Shown here: positions 5,738 to 14,305 of the stretch, piece by piece
Layout of the letters: the number at the start of each line of letters is the position of its first letter
Numbering within the stretch: the stretch's first letter is position 1
Assembly (NCBI GenBank): GCA_964529265.1
Contig: CAZGVW010000219.1
Location: 1 to 23,113 of the forward strand
Origin: CAZGVW01 sp964529265
GTDB lineage: Bacteria > Planctomycetota > Phycisphaerae > Phycisphaerales > UBA1924
Direction: 5' to 3'
Length of the DNA stretch: 23,113 nucleotides
Position numbers and translations under genes: made by a program
The notes under the pieces: model-generated
Seen by the model: the letters and a program-made list of their open reading frames with translations, nothing else
Database searches by the model: none
What the model was told of the DNA's origin: nothing

Positions 5738-7204
5738 TCATGTCTTCTGCGCCCTCCGGCCGCGGGCCTCGAGCCGGTCGAGGAAGACCTGCATGACGCG
5801 GAGGTAGAGATCGTCGCCGAGGACGCGGTCCTCGAAGCCGGCGTCGAGCGAGGGGTTGTCGTTGATCTCCATGACGAGGAAGCGGCCGTTGATCTCCTTG
5901 ATGTCCACGCCGTAGAGCCCGTCGCCGATGAGGTTCGCGGTGCGGAGCGCGAGGGCGAGCGCCTCCACCGGCGCCTGATCGACGGGCATGGTGTCCACGG
6001 CGCCCCAGTCCTCGCCGCCTTCGGCGTCGTTGCTCACGATCTGCCAGTGGCCCTGCGCCATGTGGTACTTGCACACGTAGAGCGGCTTGCGGGCGAGGAC
6101 GCCGATGCGCCAATCGAAGTCCGACGGCGTGAACTCCTGCGCGATGGCGAGTTCGCTCTTCTCGAGGAACTCCTCGAGTTCGTGGCGCAGGGCGTCATCC
6201 GTGTCCACCTTGCGCACGCCGAGGGAGAACGAGGAATCGGGACGCTTGATCACGCAGGGCAGGCCGACGGTTTTGGCGACCTCGTCGATGTTGTCGCGAT
6301 GAACGACCATGGTGCGGGGGCTGGCGATCTCATGCTGGTCGAAGAGTTCGGCGAGGTACACCTTGTTCGTGCAGCGGACGATGGACACGGGGTCGTCGAT
6401 CACCACCAGCCCCTCCGCCGCGGCCCGCTGCGCGAAACGGAAGGTGTGGTGGTTCACATAGGTCGTTTCGCGGATGAAGAGCGCATCGTACTCCGCGACG
6501 CGGCCGAAGTCGTCGCGCGTGATGAGGTCGGCGCTCAGGCCGAGCGAGCGCGCAGCGCGGATGAACTTCCGAATCGCCTTCGCGTTGGAGGGCGAATGGT
6601 CCTCGTCCGGGTTGTGGAGGATCGCGAGGTCGTAGCGGAAGGAGCGTCGGCGCGAGACTCGACGCGGGCGCGAGAAGTACTCCGCCGTGCGCTCCACGAC
6701 GAACGCGCGATGCTCATCGGGGATCTCGCTCGCGGCGATGGGGCTGATGCTCTCGAGCGTCCACTTGTGGTCGTGCTCGAACTCCGCCTGGAGGAAGGGC
6801 GCCGGGAACTGGTTGAAGAGCGCCTGGCTGAGCCGCTCGTGCCGTGCGGCGAGATTCCTCCCGAAGTACACGCGGAGCGTGAAGTGATGCGATTTCACGC
6901 GGGCCAGGCTCGACTGGATCAGGTCGTCAAGGTCGCGGCCGACGATGCCCACCAGCGTGCCGAGTTTCATGTCCTGGATGGTCGCGATGTCGGGCAGGGG
7001 CCTGTGGCCGCGCGCGGCGGCGAGGAGCGAGACGTAGTACCCGAGCCGCTGATAGCGGTAGGAGCGGCAGAGGTTGAACACGCGGGCCGGGCGCAGGTCG
7101 CTGAAGCGCGGATCGAGCAGGTACTGGCGGGCCGAGACCACCTGCGCCCCGGGGACGTGCAGCGGCCAGTTCTTCGGGTTTTCGACGACGATCAGGCTCG
7201 TCAT
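5738..7204 (-). CDS. RimK-like ATP-grasp ligase with RLAN-type N-terminal domain
   Basis: A 488-aa two-domain amide ligase. Residues 1 to about 160 resemble the RimK-like ATP-grasp N-terminal (RLAN) domain, including ARVFNLCRSYRYQRLGYYVSL (40-60) and RVYFGRNL (111-118). Residues 190-480 are a RimK/glutathione-synthetase-type ATP-grasp: pre-ATP-grasp fold (190-270), DPVSIVRCTNKVYLAELF (271-288), ATP-binding Lys320 in CVIKRPDSSFSLGV, and metal-binding Glu446/Asn448 in VMEINDNPSLDAG. Such enzymes form acyl-phosphates and add glutamate or other amino acids to a peptide or protein. The ATG overlaps the stop of the C39 gene (ATGA at 7201-7204). All visible active-site residues are intact. The acceptor is unknown; a protein tail or a small peptide are both possible. 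Confidence 0.88.
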   Translation of the reverse strand: MTSLIVVENPKNWPLHVPGAQVVSARQYLLDPRFSDLRPARVFNLCRSYRYQRLGYYVSLLAAARGHRPLPDIATIQDMKLGTLVGIVGRDLDDLIQSSLARVKSHHFTLRVYFGRNLAARHERLSQALFNQFPAPFLQAEFEHDHKWTLESISPIAASEIPDEHRAFVVERTAEYFSRPRRVSRRRSFRYDLAILHNPDEDHSPSNAKAIRKFIRAARSLGLSADLITRDDFGRVAEYDALFIRETTYVNHHTFRFAQRAAAEGLVVIDDPVSIVRCTNKVYLAELFDQHEIASPRTMVVHRDNIDEVAKTVGLPCVIKRPDSSFSLGVRKVDTDDALRHELEEFLEKSELAIAQEFTPSDFDWRIGVLARKPLYVCKYHMAQGHWQIVSNDAEGGEDWGAVDTMPVDQAPVEALALALRTANLIGDGLYGVDIKEINGRFLVMEINDNPSLDAGFEDRVLGDDLYLRVMQVFLDRLEARGRRAQKT

Positions 7205-7950
7205 TCGGCACGCGTTCCTTCGCGCTCCGCCCGCACCGGCTTGCTCTTCGGCGAAATGATGAGCAGGTTGGCGTCGTAGGTGAGCACGCCCAGCAGGATC
7301 GCGCAGATCAGGCGGTCGATGCGCACGTTGTAGTCGTGGCTGACGAAGCGGGGCTGATCGCGGAGCGGATCGGCCACGCGCACCGTGCCGCGCCGTGCGC
7401 TGTAGCCGTGCAGGATGACGAAGTGCCCCATGGGCTCGCCGCGGACATCGTCATACTCCAGGTCGTCAGGGTTCTCGCGTGGGCCGCGGTAGAGGTATGG
7501 CGCACTCAAGCCGGTGAGGATGGGCGCCCCGCGCTTGAGCAGGCGCCGCAGGAGGGCGGGCGTCAGATCCTCGAGCAGCACCTTGCCCCCCAGAGCCAGG
7601 AACTCGATGTACCCGCGGCAGGCGGACTGGAGTTTGGGGTGCCGTTTCACCTTCATCTGCTCGCCGAGTTTGCGCGAGATGTCCACGGACTTGTCGTCGA
7701 ACCACGTCGGATCGAAGACCTGGAGGTTGTAGGTGTAGATGGTCGCCTCATACCCGCGCTGCAGGGCGTGCCGGGCGAGCATGACGGCGATGGTGCCGCC
7801 CCCTTCGACGCGCTCGATCTCGCGGATGATCTTCTCGAGCGGCAGGTCGTCTCCATACGCCTGGTAGACGGCGGCAAGGCACGACGGACCGCAACTGAAG
7901 TCGTCGGGCTGCTGCTGGATTTCGATGCGCCGCCGCTTGATCATCCCCAT
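7201..7950 (-). CDS. C39-like cysteine peptidase
   Basis: A 249-aa papain-fold peptidase resembling peptidase family C39. The catalytic set is visible: Gln in IQQQPDDFSC with Cys20, His176 in MGHFVILHGY, and Asp194 in VADPL. C39 domains usually cut after a double-glycine leader in ABC exporters. This protein has no ABC or membrane segment, so it acts alone in the cytosol or as a transferase. ATG 7950 is chosen; a TTG at 7959 and another ATG at 7944 are alternatives, and the ribosome binding site is weak. As first gene of the cassette, transcribed away from the RMD1-like gene across a 154-bp divergent spacer, it probably carries the cassette promoter. It likely processes the product or substrate of the neighbouring ligases. 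Confidence 0.83.
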   Translation of the reverse strand: MGMIKRRRIEIQQQPDDFSCGPSCLAAVYQAYGDDLPLEKIIREIERVEGGGTIAVMLARHALQRGYEATIYTYNLQVFDPTWFDDKSVDISRKLGEQMKVKRHPKLQSACRGYIEFLALGGKVLLEDLTPALLRRLLKRGAPILTGLSAPYLYRGPRENPDDLEYDDVRGEPMGHFVILHGYSARRGTVRVADPLRDQPRFVSHDYNVRIDRLICAILLGVLTYDANLLIISPKSKPVRAEREGTRAE

Positions 7951-8104
7951 GAGCGCCAAGTCCGCCCCCGGCGCCCGAGTCTTTCAGCCGGGGGGCCGCC
8001 GCGGAAGCGGGGAGTATACGCCGAACGGCGCGCCGGGCAGGCCGCGCGTTGAGTACCCTGTCTGCGCCTCCCGGGACGATCTGCGCAGGGAAACCGCTTC
8101 CGAC

Positions 8105-9283
8105 ATGGCCGCCGACTCCACCCCCACCCCCGCCACCGCCCCCGCCCCGTCGCCCGGCGCGTTCACCGTTGAAACCGGCGCCACGCTCGCCCTCTTTGCC
8201 TACGACATCGGCTTCTCCGTCGATCTCAAGCAGGCCGAGGCGCTTCTGGCCAACCTCTCGCAGCGCGATGAAATCAAGCGCCGAAGGCGCGCGCCCGCCC
8301 ACTTCGTGCACGCCCCTCCCCCCCTGCGCATCCCGCAGCCGGCCGATCCGATTGCGATCGCCGGCTTCAGCACGACCCGCGGCGTCGATTGCCTGCTGTA
8401 CGAGTTCGGCGCCGTCTCCGTCTCCTACACCATTCCCATCACGGGGCGGATCGAGAGCCTCGTTGAACTGGGCGAAGCGCTGTACGAGAACGTGGCCCTG
8501 CTGGAGGATTCGCGCCGCCGCGTCGAGGGGCTGCTGGAGGCCATTCGCCCCGCCGTGTCGCGGCCCGGCGTTTCCCCGCTGGTCGAGGATTACGCGATCC
8601 ATCACCTGGGGTGTCCCCCGCAGGGCGCCGCGATTCCGACACTGATCGAAGCGAATGCGCCGTCGCTGGCCCGCCTGCTGCGGGCGGAGCGGAGCGCGCT
8701 CTCCGATCAGGAGATCAACGAGGCTCTTGCCGCGAGGGTTTCCTACGGCCGGCACGACGCCGTGGTGATCGACTGGAACGCGGCGATCGTGATCGACGCC
8801 GAGCCGGGGGCGGAGGATGTGCGCGCGGTGCTGGAGCACGCCAACGTCGAGTTGCTGGAGATGCGGTGGCTGGACGATGAACTCGACCGGTCGCTGGAGG
8901 AGGCGTACGAGCGGACGACCCCCCGATCCCCGCGCCTCGGGAAGGCCGGTCGGCGCCTGTCGGTGCGAACGCCCCTGGCGAACCTGCGGCGGATCGCGCG
9001 GCTTCAGACGGACGCCGCCCTGCTCTTCGAAGGGGTGAACAACGCGCTGAAACTGGTGGGCGACCAGTACCTGGCGCGGGTCTACCGCCGGACGGCCGAA
9101 CGCCTGCACCTGCCCGCATGGGACGCCAACATCCTGCGGAAGATCAACACGCTCGAGAGCATGTACCAGAAGCTGGTGGATGCCCAGACGACGCGGCGGA
9201 TGGAGATCCTGGAGTGGATCATCATCATCCTGATCGCGGTGTCGATCGTGCTGCCGTTCCTGCCTTGGGCCCCGGGGCATTAG
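8105..9283 (+). CDS. RMD1/DUF155 family membrane-anchored protein
   Basis: A 392-aa protein of the RMD1/Sif2 family (DUF155, PF02582), best known from yeast mitochondrial proteins and scattered in bacteria. After a Thr/Pro/Ala-rich N-terminus (2-18) come the family's LFAYDIGFSVDL strand near residues 34-45, the central FGAVSVSYTIPI, and a C-terminal helix ending in RRMEILEWIIIILIAVSIVL. That last stretch is one membrane segment (about 370-388) and the hallmark end of the family, so the bulk is predicted on the cytoplasmic side. ATG 8105 is chosen by family length; the frame is open to 7925. The molecular function is not known. It is divergent from the ligase-peptidase cassette, and a link to it is possible but unproven. 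Confidence 0.82.
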   Translation: MAADSTPTPATAPAPSPGAFTVETGATLALFAYDIGFSVDLKQAEALLANLSQRDEIKRRRRAPAHFVHAPPPLRIPQPADPIAIAGFSTTRGVDCLLYEFGAVSVSYTIPITGRIESLVELGEALYENVALLEDSRRRVEGLLEAIRPAVSRPGVSPLVEDYAIHHLGCPPQGAAIPTLIEANAPSLARLLRAERSALSDQEINEALAARVSYGRHDAVVIDWNAAIVIDAEPGAEDVRAVLEHANVELLEMRWLDDELDRSLEEAYERTTPRSPRLGKAGRRLSVRTPLANLRRIARLQTDAALLFEGVNNALKLVGDQYLARVYRRTAERLHLPAWDANILRKINTLESMYQKLVDAQTTRRMEILEWIIIILIAVSIVLPFLPWAPGH

Positions 9284-9286
9284 GGT

Positions 9287-9335
9287 CGCCCTCCCGCAGG
9301 CCCCCCTGTTTAGGGTATTCTCGGCCCTGAGGGCG
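9287..9335 (+). terminator. possible terminator region after the RMD1-like gene
   Basis: CGCCCT (9287-9292) and AGGGCG (9330-9335) can pair and enclose a small hairpin, CCCT-GTTT-AGGG (9304-9315). GCCC-TGA-GGGC (9324-9334) is an alternative. No T-run follows, so a classical intrinsic terminator is not proved. The spacer to argR otherwise holds only the argR promoter. Confidence 0.25.
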
Positions 9336-9373
9336 TTGGGGGTTAGTATCTGCTCAATTCTCGCACTTTGGCC

Positions 9374-9402
9374 TTGACATCTTTATGCAGGCATGCGAAT
9401 AT
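9374..9402 (+). promoter_or_regulatory. argR promoter, probably leaderless
   Basis: A perfect -35 box TTGACA (9374-9379) lies 17 bp before GAATAT (9397-9402), a fair -10 box. A start about 7-8 nt further on falls at or next to the A of ATG 9410. The ATG has no ribosome binding site before it, so a leaderless mRNA is predicted. The patch is AT-rich in an otherwise very GC-rich region. Confidence 0.6.
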
Positions 9403-9409
9403 CTATGCA
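9394..9409 (+). promoter_or_regulatory. candidate ArgR operator (ARG box) over the -10 region
   Basis: The 16-bp element TGCGAATATCTATGCA has TGC/GCA ends and an AT-rich centre, reminiscent of ARG-box palindromes. TATGCA occurs here (9404-9409) and again at 9384-9389, 20 bp or two helical turns apart, as expected for paired ArgR sites. It overlaps the -10 box, so ArgR would repress its own gene and possibly the cluster. The match is by eye only. Confidence 0.4.
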
Positions 9410-9865
9410 ATGATCCATAGAGATCGGCGTCGGCGGCGGGTGACGGAGTTCATTGCCGCGGGCGGGGTTCACAGTCAGGAGCAGTTGCGGGAACTGCTGG
9501 AATCGGAAGGCATCGAGGCGACGCAGGCGACGCTTTCGCGGGACCTGCGTGAACTCGGTGTGGTGAAGGGTTCTGAGGGTTACACGCTTCCCGGTTCGGG
9601 CCAGGGCTTGCCCGCGCCGCGGAGCACAAAGGAGCTGGAGCGTGCGCTGCGCGATCATCTGCAAACGGCACAGACGGCGGGAACACTGGTTGTTCTCCGC
9701 ACCGCGCCGGGGCACGCTCAGGCGCTGGCCGTCGTGATCGACGCCGTGCGGCTCCCCGAGGTGGTCGGGACGCTGGCGGGAGACGACACACTGTTCATGG
9801 CGACGAAGTCGAACACGGCCGCGGAAAGCCTGACCGAGACGTTGAGCGAAATGGCCGGCCTCTGA
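9410..9865 (+). CDS. argR: arginine repressor ArgR
   Basis: A 151-aa transcription factor that binds DNA when arginine is bound and controls arginine genes. The N-terminal winged helix-turn-helix contains the recognition segment ATQATLSRDLRELGVVK. After a linker (TLPGSGQGLPAPRS) comes the C-terminal hexamerisation and arginine-binding domain, with GHAQALAVVIDAVRLPEVVG and the family motif AGDDTLFMA, which contains the Asp-Asp pair that contacts arginine. ATG 9410 (MIHRDRR) is chosen over 9368, which lies upstream of the -35 box. The gene heads the arginine cluster with a 110-bp gap to argC. Autoregulation is suggested by the candidate operator over its promoter. Confidence 0.93.
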   Translation: MIHRDRRRRRVTEFIAAGGVHSQEQLRELLESEGIEATQATLSRDLRELGVVKGSEGYTLPGSGQGLPAPRSTKELERALRDHLQTAQTAGTLVVLRTAPGHAQALAVVIDAVRLPEVVGTLAGDDTLFMATKSNTAAESLTETLSEMAGL

Positions 9866-9975
9866 AACGGCCCTCCCGGAACCCCCCGGAACTTCGAGAA
9901 CCGGAACGCGAAGAAGCAGTATCCGGGCCTCGAAGGCCACGCATTTTCGGAACCCCTTCACTCCACCGAATCACG

Positions 9976-11013
9976 ATGAAGCGAAACGCGGTTGTCATTG
10001 GCGCAGGCGGCTACAGCGGGGCGGAACTCGCGGGGATTCTCTCCGCGCACCCGCAGGTCGCCATCGCCGGGCTCTTCGCTTCGGCAGACCGCGGCAAGGG
10101 CGATGGGCCGGTCCGCTTCGCCGACCTGTTTCCGCGCTGGCGCGGGCTGGTCGACGCTGAGGTCCGTCCCACCGACGTCGCGGCCGTTCTGGCGTGCAAG
10201 CCGGAGGTGGTGTTCCTGGCGACGCCGAACGAGGTGAGCCACGAACTCGCGCCGCAGTTTCTGAAGGCGGGCGTGGTGGTGATCGACGTCTCCGGCGCGT
10301 TCCGGCTGAAGGACGCGGCGATGCACCAGAAGCACTACGGCTTCGAGCACACGCGGCCGGACCTGCTGAAAGCCGCGGCGTACGGGCTGCCGGAGATCAA
10401 CCGGGCGGCGATCGCGAATGCGGGGCTCATCGCGTGCGCGGGGTGCTACCCGACGAGCGCGATCATCCCGCTGCACGCCCTGAAGGCCGCGGGGGCCATC
10501 GAGCCTTCGCGGCGGCCGATCATCGACGCGACGAGCGGCGTGAGCGGCGCGGGGCGGGGCTTGGCGCTCAAGAGCCTCTTCTGCGAGGTGAGTCTGCAGC
10601 CCTACAACGTCTTCAAGCACCGGCACAATCCGGAGATTGATGCGTTTTCCGGCGTGAAGACGGTGTTCACGCCGCACCTGGGCGCGTTCGACCGCGGCAT
10701 TCTCTCGACGATTCACGTGGACCTCGCGAAGGGCTGGACCGGGACGCGCGTGACGGACCTGTTCCTCGACGCGTATGGAAAATCGCCCTTCGTGCGGCTG
10801 CTGCCCTCGGGCCAGTGGCCGTCGGTGCAGGCGGTGCGCGAGACGAACTTCTGCGACATCGGGTGGGCAGTGGACGAAGAAGCGAGCCACCTGATCGTGG
10901 CGAGCGCACTCGATAACCTTGTCAAAGGCGCCGCTGGGCAGGCGGTGCAGTGCATGAACATCCGCCTCGGTCTGCCCGAGACGGCGGGACTTACGGGGAC
11001 GCCGCGGTCATGA
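9976..11013 (+). CDS. argC: N-acetyl-gamma-glutamyl-phosphate reductase
   Basis: A 345-aa cytosolic enzyme that uses NADPH to reduce N-acetylglutamyl-5-phosphate to the semialdehyde, the third step of arginine synthesis. The Rossmann motif GAGGYSGAEL (9-18) binds NADPH. Cys157 in CAGCYPTSA is the catalytic thiol, and His217 in KHRHNPEI is the catalytic base. YGLPEINR (136-143) and VSGAFRL (105-111) are also typical. The length is normal for the long-type ArgC. ATG 9976 has little Shine-Dalgarno signal. The 110-bp spacer before it holds three CCGGAAC copies and a GGCC-TCGAA-GGCC hairpin. Its stop overlaps the argB start (ATGA). Confidence 0.96.
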   Translation: MKRNAVVIGAGGYSGAELAGILSAHPQVAIAGLFASADRGKGDGPVRFADLFPRWRGLVDAEVRPTDVAAVLACKPEVVFLATPNEVSHELAPQFLKAGVVVIDVSGAFRLKDAAMHQKHYGFEHTRPDLLKAAAYGLPEINRAAIANAGLIACAGCYPTSAIIPLHALKAAGAIEPSRRPIIDATSGVSGAGRGLALKSLFCEVSLQPYNVFKHRHNPEIDAFSGVKTVFTPHLGAFDRGILSTIHVDLAKGWTGTRVTDLFLDAYGKSPFVRLLPSGQWPSVQAVRETNFCDIGWAVDEEASHLIVASALDNLVKGAAGQAVQCMNIRLGLPETAGLTGTPRS

Positions 11014-11903
11014 TCAGCTTTCTCAGGGACACGAACACCATGGGCGAAGGACTCGACGGCTTCCAGTCCAGCGGACCTGCGCCGCTGGTGGTGAAACTCG
11101 GCGGCGCTGCGCTCGATGAGCCGGAATCGTGCCATGACCTGTGGGATGCGCTGGCCGCGATCCACCAGGCGGAGCCGGGCGGCCTCGTGCTCGTGCATGG
11201 CGGCGGGAAGGCGGTCGATCGCAAGTTCGCGGCGCTGGGCTACCAGAGCGAGCGGCGCGAGGGCATCCGCATCACGCCTCCGGAGCACATCGAGGAGGTG
11301 GTGGCGGTGCTGGCGGGCGTGAGCAACACGCACGTGGTCGGGCGGATGCAGGCGGCGGGCGCGCCGGCTGTCGGCCTGTGCCTGGGCGACGGGTTCTTCA
11401 CGCGGACGGTCAAGAGCACGCGGTACGAGTTCGATCCCGGGCGAGTGGGCGAGATCAAGGGCGGCGACGCGAAACTGATCACGACGCTGCTCGGCGCGGG
11501 GTTCATGCCGGTGCTGAGTTCGATCGGCCTCGACGAGCAGGGTCATTTTTTGAACGTGAACGCGGATGAGGCGGCCGCGGCTGTGGCGGCGATCCTGGGC
11601 GCGCGGGAACTGGTGCTGCTGACGGACGTCGCCGGCGTGCTGAACGACGCGGGCGAGGTCATCCGCACGCTCGACGAGATGGAGATCGACCGGCTGATCG
11701 CGAGCGGGGCGATCTGGAACGGGATGATCCCGAAGGTGCATGGCGCGCTGGAAGCCGCGAACGCGGCGGGCGCGCCGGCGGTGATCGCCAGTTGGAAGGA
11801 CCCCGCGGCGCTGATGAAGGCCGTGCACGGCGAGCCCGCGGGCACGCGCGTGCTGCCGAGCGCGCGGACGTTTGTGAAGCCGATTTCGGCGGTTGCTGTG
11901 TGA
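11010..11903 (+). CDS. argB: acetylglutamate kinase
   Basis: A 297-aa amino-acid kinase that phosphorylates N-acetylglutamate with ATP. Seen are LVVKLGGAAL (Lys29), the glycine-rich LVHGGGKAVD (61-70), NVNADEAAAAVAA (182-194), LLTDVAGVLND (203-213) and catalytic Lys242 in NGMIPKV. Several segments, such as the IASWKDP stretch near the end and REGIRITPPEHIEE, resemble the enterobacterial, arginine-insensitive ArgB more than the longer arginine-inhibited kinases. That fits control by ArgR rather than feedback, an inference. ATG 11010 overlaps the argC stop by 4 bp. A second ATG at 11040 would remove a poorly conserved ten-residue leader. The gene is followed by a repeat-bearing spacer. Confidence 0.95.
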   Translation: MISFLRDTNTMGEGLDGFQSSGPAPLVVKLGGAALDEPESCHDLWDALAAIHQAEPGGLVLVHGGGKAVDRKFAALGYQSERREGIRITPPEHIEEVVAVLAGVSNTHVVGRMQAAGAPAVGLCLGDGFFTRTVKSTRYEFDPGRVGEIKGGDAKLITTLLGAGFMPVLSSIGLDEQGHFLNVNADEAAAAVAAILGARELVLLTDVAGVLNDAGEVIRTLDEMEIDRLIASGAIWNGMIPKVHGALEAANAAGAPAVIASWKDPAALMKAVHGEPAGTRVLPSARTFVKPISAVAV

Positions 11904-11916
11904 AGAAGAGAAGGCG

Positions 11917-11946
11917 GAACCCGGAGGAAGACAGAGGAAGACGGAG
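11917..11946 (+). repeat. 30-bp repeat, copy 2, in the argB-argF spacer
   Basis: Base-for-base identical to the reverse complement of 1313-1342, 10.6 kb away. It starts 13 bp after the argB stop codon. The bases after it diverge from copy 1 at once. A related-looking low-complexity tract, pyrimidine-rich with CTCTGTGCC written twice (11980-11998), follows on the other side of a hairpin. Confidence 0.85.
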
Positions 11947-11977
11947 AAGGCCGGAAGAAAGAATCATAGGCCTTTTC
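11944..11977 (+). other. hairpin in the argB-argF spacer
   Basis: GAGAAGGCC (11944-11952) pairs with GGCCTTTTC (11969-11977) over nine positions with one G-T wobble, around a 16-base loop. The T-rich 3' arm could give partial termination or mRNA processing between argB and argF. It could equally be the folded core of the repeat element. Confidence 0.35.
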
Positions 11978-12050
11978 TTCTCTGTGCCCTCTGTGCCACT
12001 GTGGTGAAGATTGTTTCGGGCTGGCTCAACGGGGCGCTGGAAGGGCAAAC

Positions 12051-13007
12051 GTGACGATGATCTGCACGACCAACACGATCAAGGCATTGGCGCACAAGGA
12101 TGTGCTCTCCATGGCGCCTCTGTCCGCCGGGCAGATCGACTCGATCTTCGAGACGGCGGAGGCGTGCAAGGCCGAGCCGGCGTCGTTCCGGGCTGCGCTC
12201 GCCGGGAAGACGGTCATCCTGCTCTTCGAGAAGCCCTCGCTCCGCACGCGCGTTTCGTTCGAGGCCGGGGCGGCCAAACTGGGCGCCACGGCGATCTACA
12301 TGGATCACTCCGCGCAGCGTCTCGGCGAGCGTGAGGCTGTGAAGGATTACGGCCGCAACCTGGAGCGATGGATCGATCTCATCGTCACGCGCACGTTCTC
12401 CCATCACGTGGTCGAAGAACTCGCGGCGCACACGGCGATCCCCGTGATCAACGGCCTCTCGGACATGGAGCACCCGTGTCAGGCGCTGGCCGATTTCTTC
12501 ACGATGAAGGAGCGCTTCGGGACGCTGAAGGGGCTGAAGGTGGCGTATGTGGGCGACGGCAACAACGTGTGCCATTCGCTCATCTTGGGCGCGGCGGCGC
12601 TGGGCGTCGATCTCACCGTGATCTCCCCGGACGGCTACGGCCCCTTCCCCGGCGTGCTGCGCAAGGCGCTCATGCTGGCGCGGGACACCGGCGCGGAGAT
12701 CACCGCGACGGATGAGATCGAAGCCGTGCACGGCCGCAGCGTGGTCTACACGGATACGTGGGTTTCGATGGGCCAGGATGGCGAATCCGCGGCCCGCCAC
12801 GCGGCTTTCACGCCCTACCAGGTGAACGCGAAGGTGATGGCGATGACCAGTGTGCCGGAGGCCGTCTTCATGCACTGCCTCCCGGCGCACCGCGGGCAGG
12901 AAGTGACGGACGAGGTGATCGATTCCCGCGCTTCACTCGTGTATGACCAGGCCGAGAACCGCATGCACGTGCAGAATGCGCTCATGCTGGGACTGCTCGG
13001 GGCGTGA
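12051..13007 (+). CDS. argF: ornithine carbamoyltransferase
   Basis: A 318-aa enzyme that makes citrulline from ornithine and carbamoyl phosphate. The carbamoyl-phosphate loop is FEKPSLRTRVSFE. Further signatures are MDHSAQRLGERE, VINGLSDMEHPCQALADFFT, YVGDGNNVCHS, TDTWVSMGQ (ornithine-binding SMG loop) and FMHCLPAHRGQEV with the catalytic Cys. These assign it to OTCases rather than aspartate or acetylornithine transcarbamylases. GTG 12051 lies 5 nt after GGAAGGG (12039-12045); ATG 12057 is an alternative start two codons on. The gene is in line with argB but separated by a 147-bp spacer carrying the 30-bp repeat and a hairpin, so its expression may be partly uncoupled. Confidence 0.95.
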   Translation: MTMICTTNTIKALAHKDVLSMAPLSAGQIDSIFETAEACKAEPASFRAALAGKTVILLFEKPSLRTRVSFEAGAAKLGATAIYMDHSAQRLGEREAVKDYGRNLERWIDLIVTRTFSHHVVEELAAHTAIPVINGLSDMEHPCQALADFFTMKERFGTLKGLKVAYVGDGNNVCHSLILGAAALGVDLTVISPDGYGPFPGVLRKALMLARDTGAEITATDEIEAVHGRSVVYTDTWVSMGQDGESAARHAAFTPYQVNAKVMAMTSVPEAVFMHCLPAHRGQEVTDEVIDSRASLVYDQAENRMHVQNALMLGLLGA

Positions 13008-13096
13008 AGCGGCGGGCGGTAGACGGTAGATGGTCGATGGGGAAGTGGAAGAGAACGAAGGCGCCCAAACGGCGCCCCCGGCTTGGAGTTCCATCA

Positions 13097-14304
<1,208 letters not shown>

Positions 14305-14305
<1 letters not shown>

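Noticed and set aside
5717..7279. 520-codon open frame on the plus strand opposite the ATP-grasp gene
   Set aside because: The minus-strand reading has a complete ATP-grasp active site; this one is low-complexity Val/Glu/Ala sequence without a family.
7201..7950. Bacteriocin exporter or leader peptidase
   Set aside because: The protein has the C39 catalytic pattern but no transmembrane or ABC domain, and no double-glycine precursor or exporter gene is visible.
7748..9280. 510-codon minus-strand frame opposite the RMD1-like gene
   Set aside because: It is antisense to a gene with a clear family and a membrane anchor, includes a poly-Gly shadow of a Pro-rich stretch, and shows no motif.
9284..9409. 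tRNA or small RNA gene in the RMD1-argR spacer
   Set aside because: Only short hairpins are seen; no cloverleaf, T-loop or anticodon stem can be formed.
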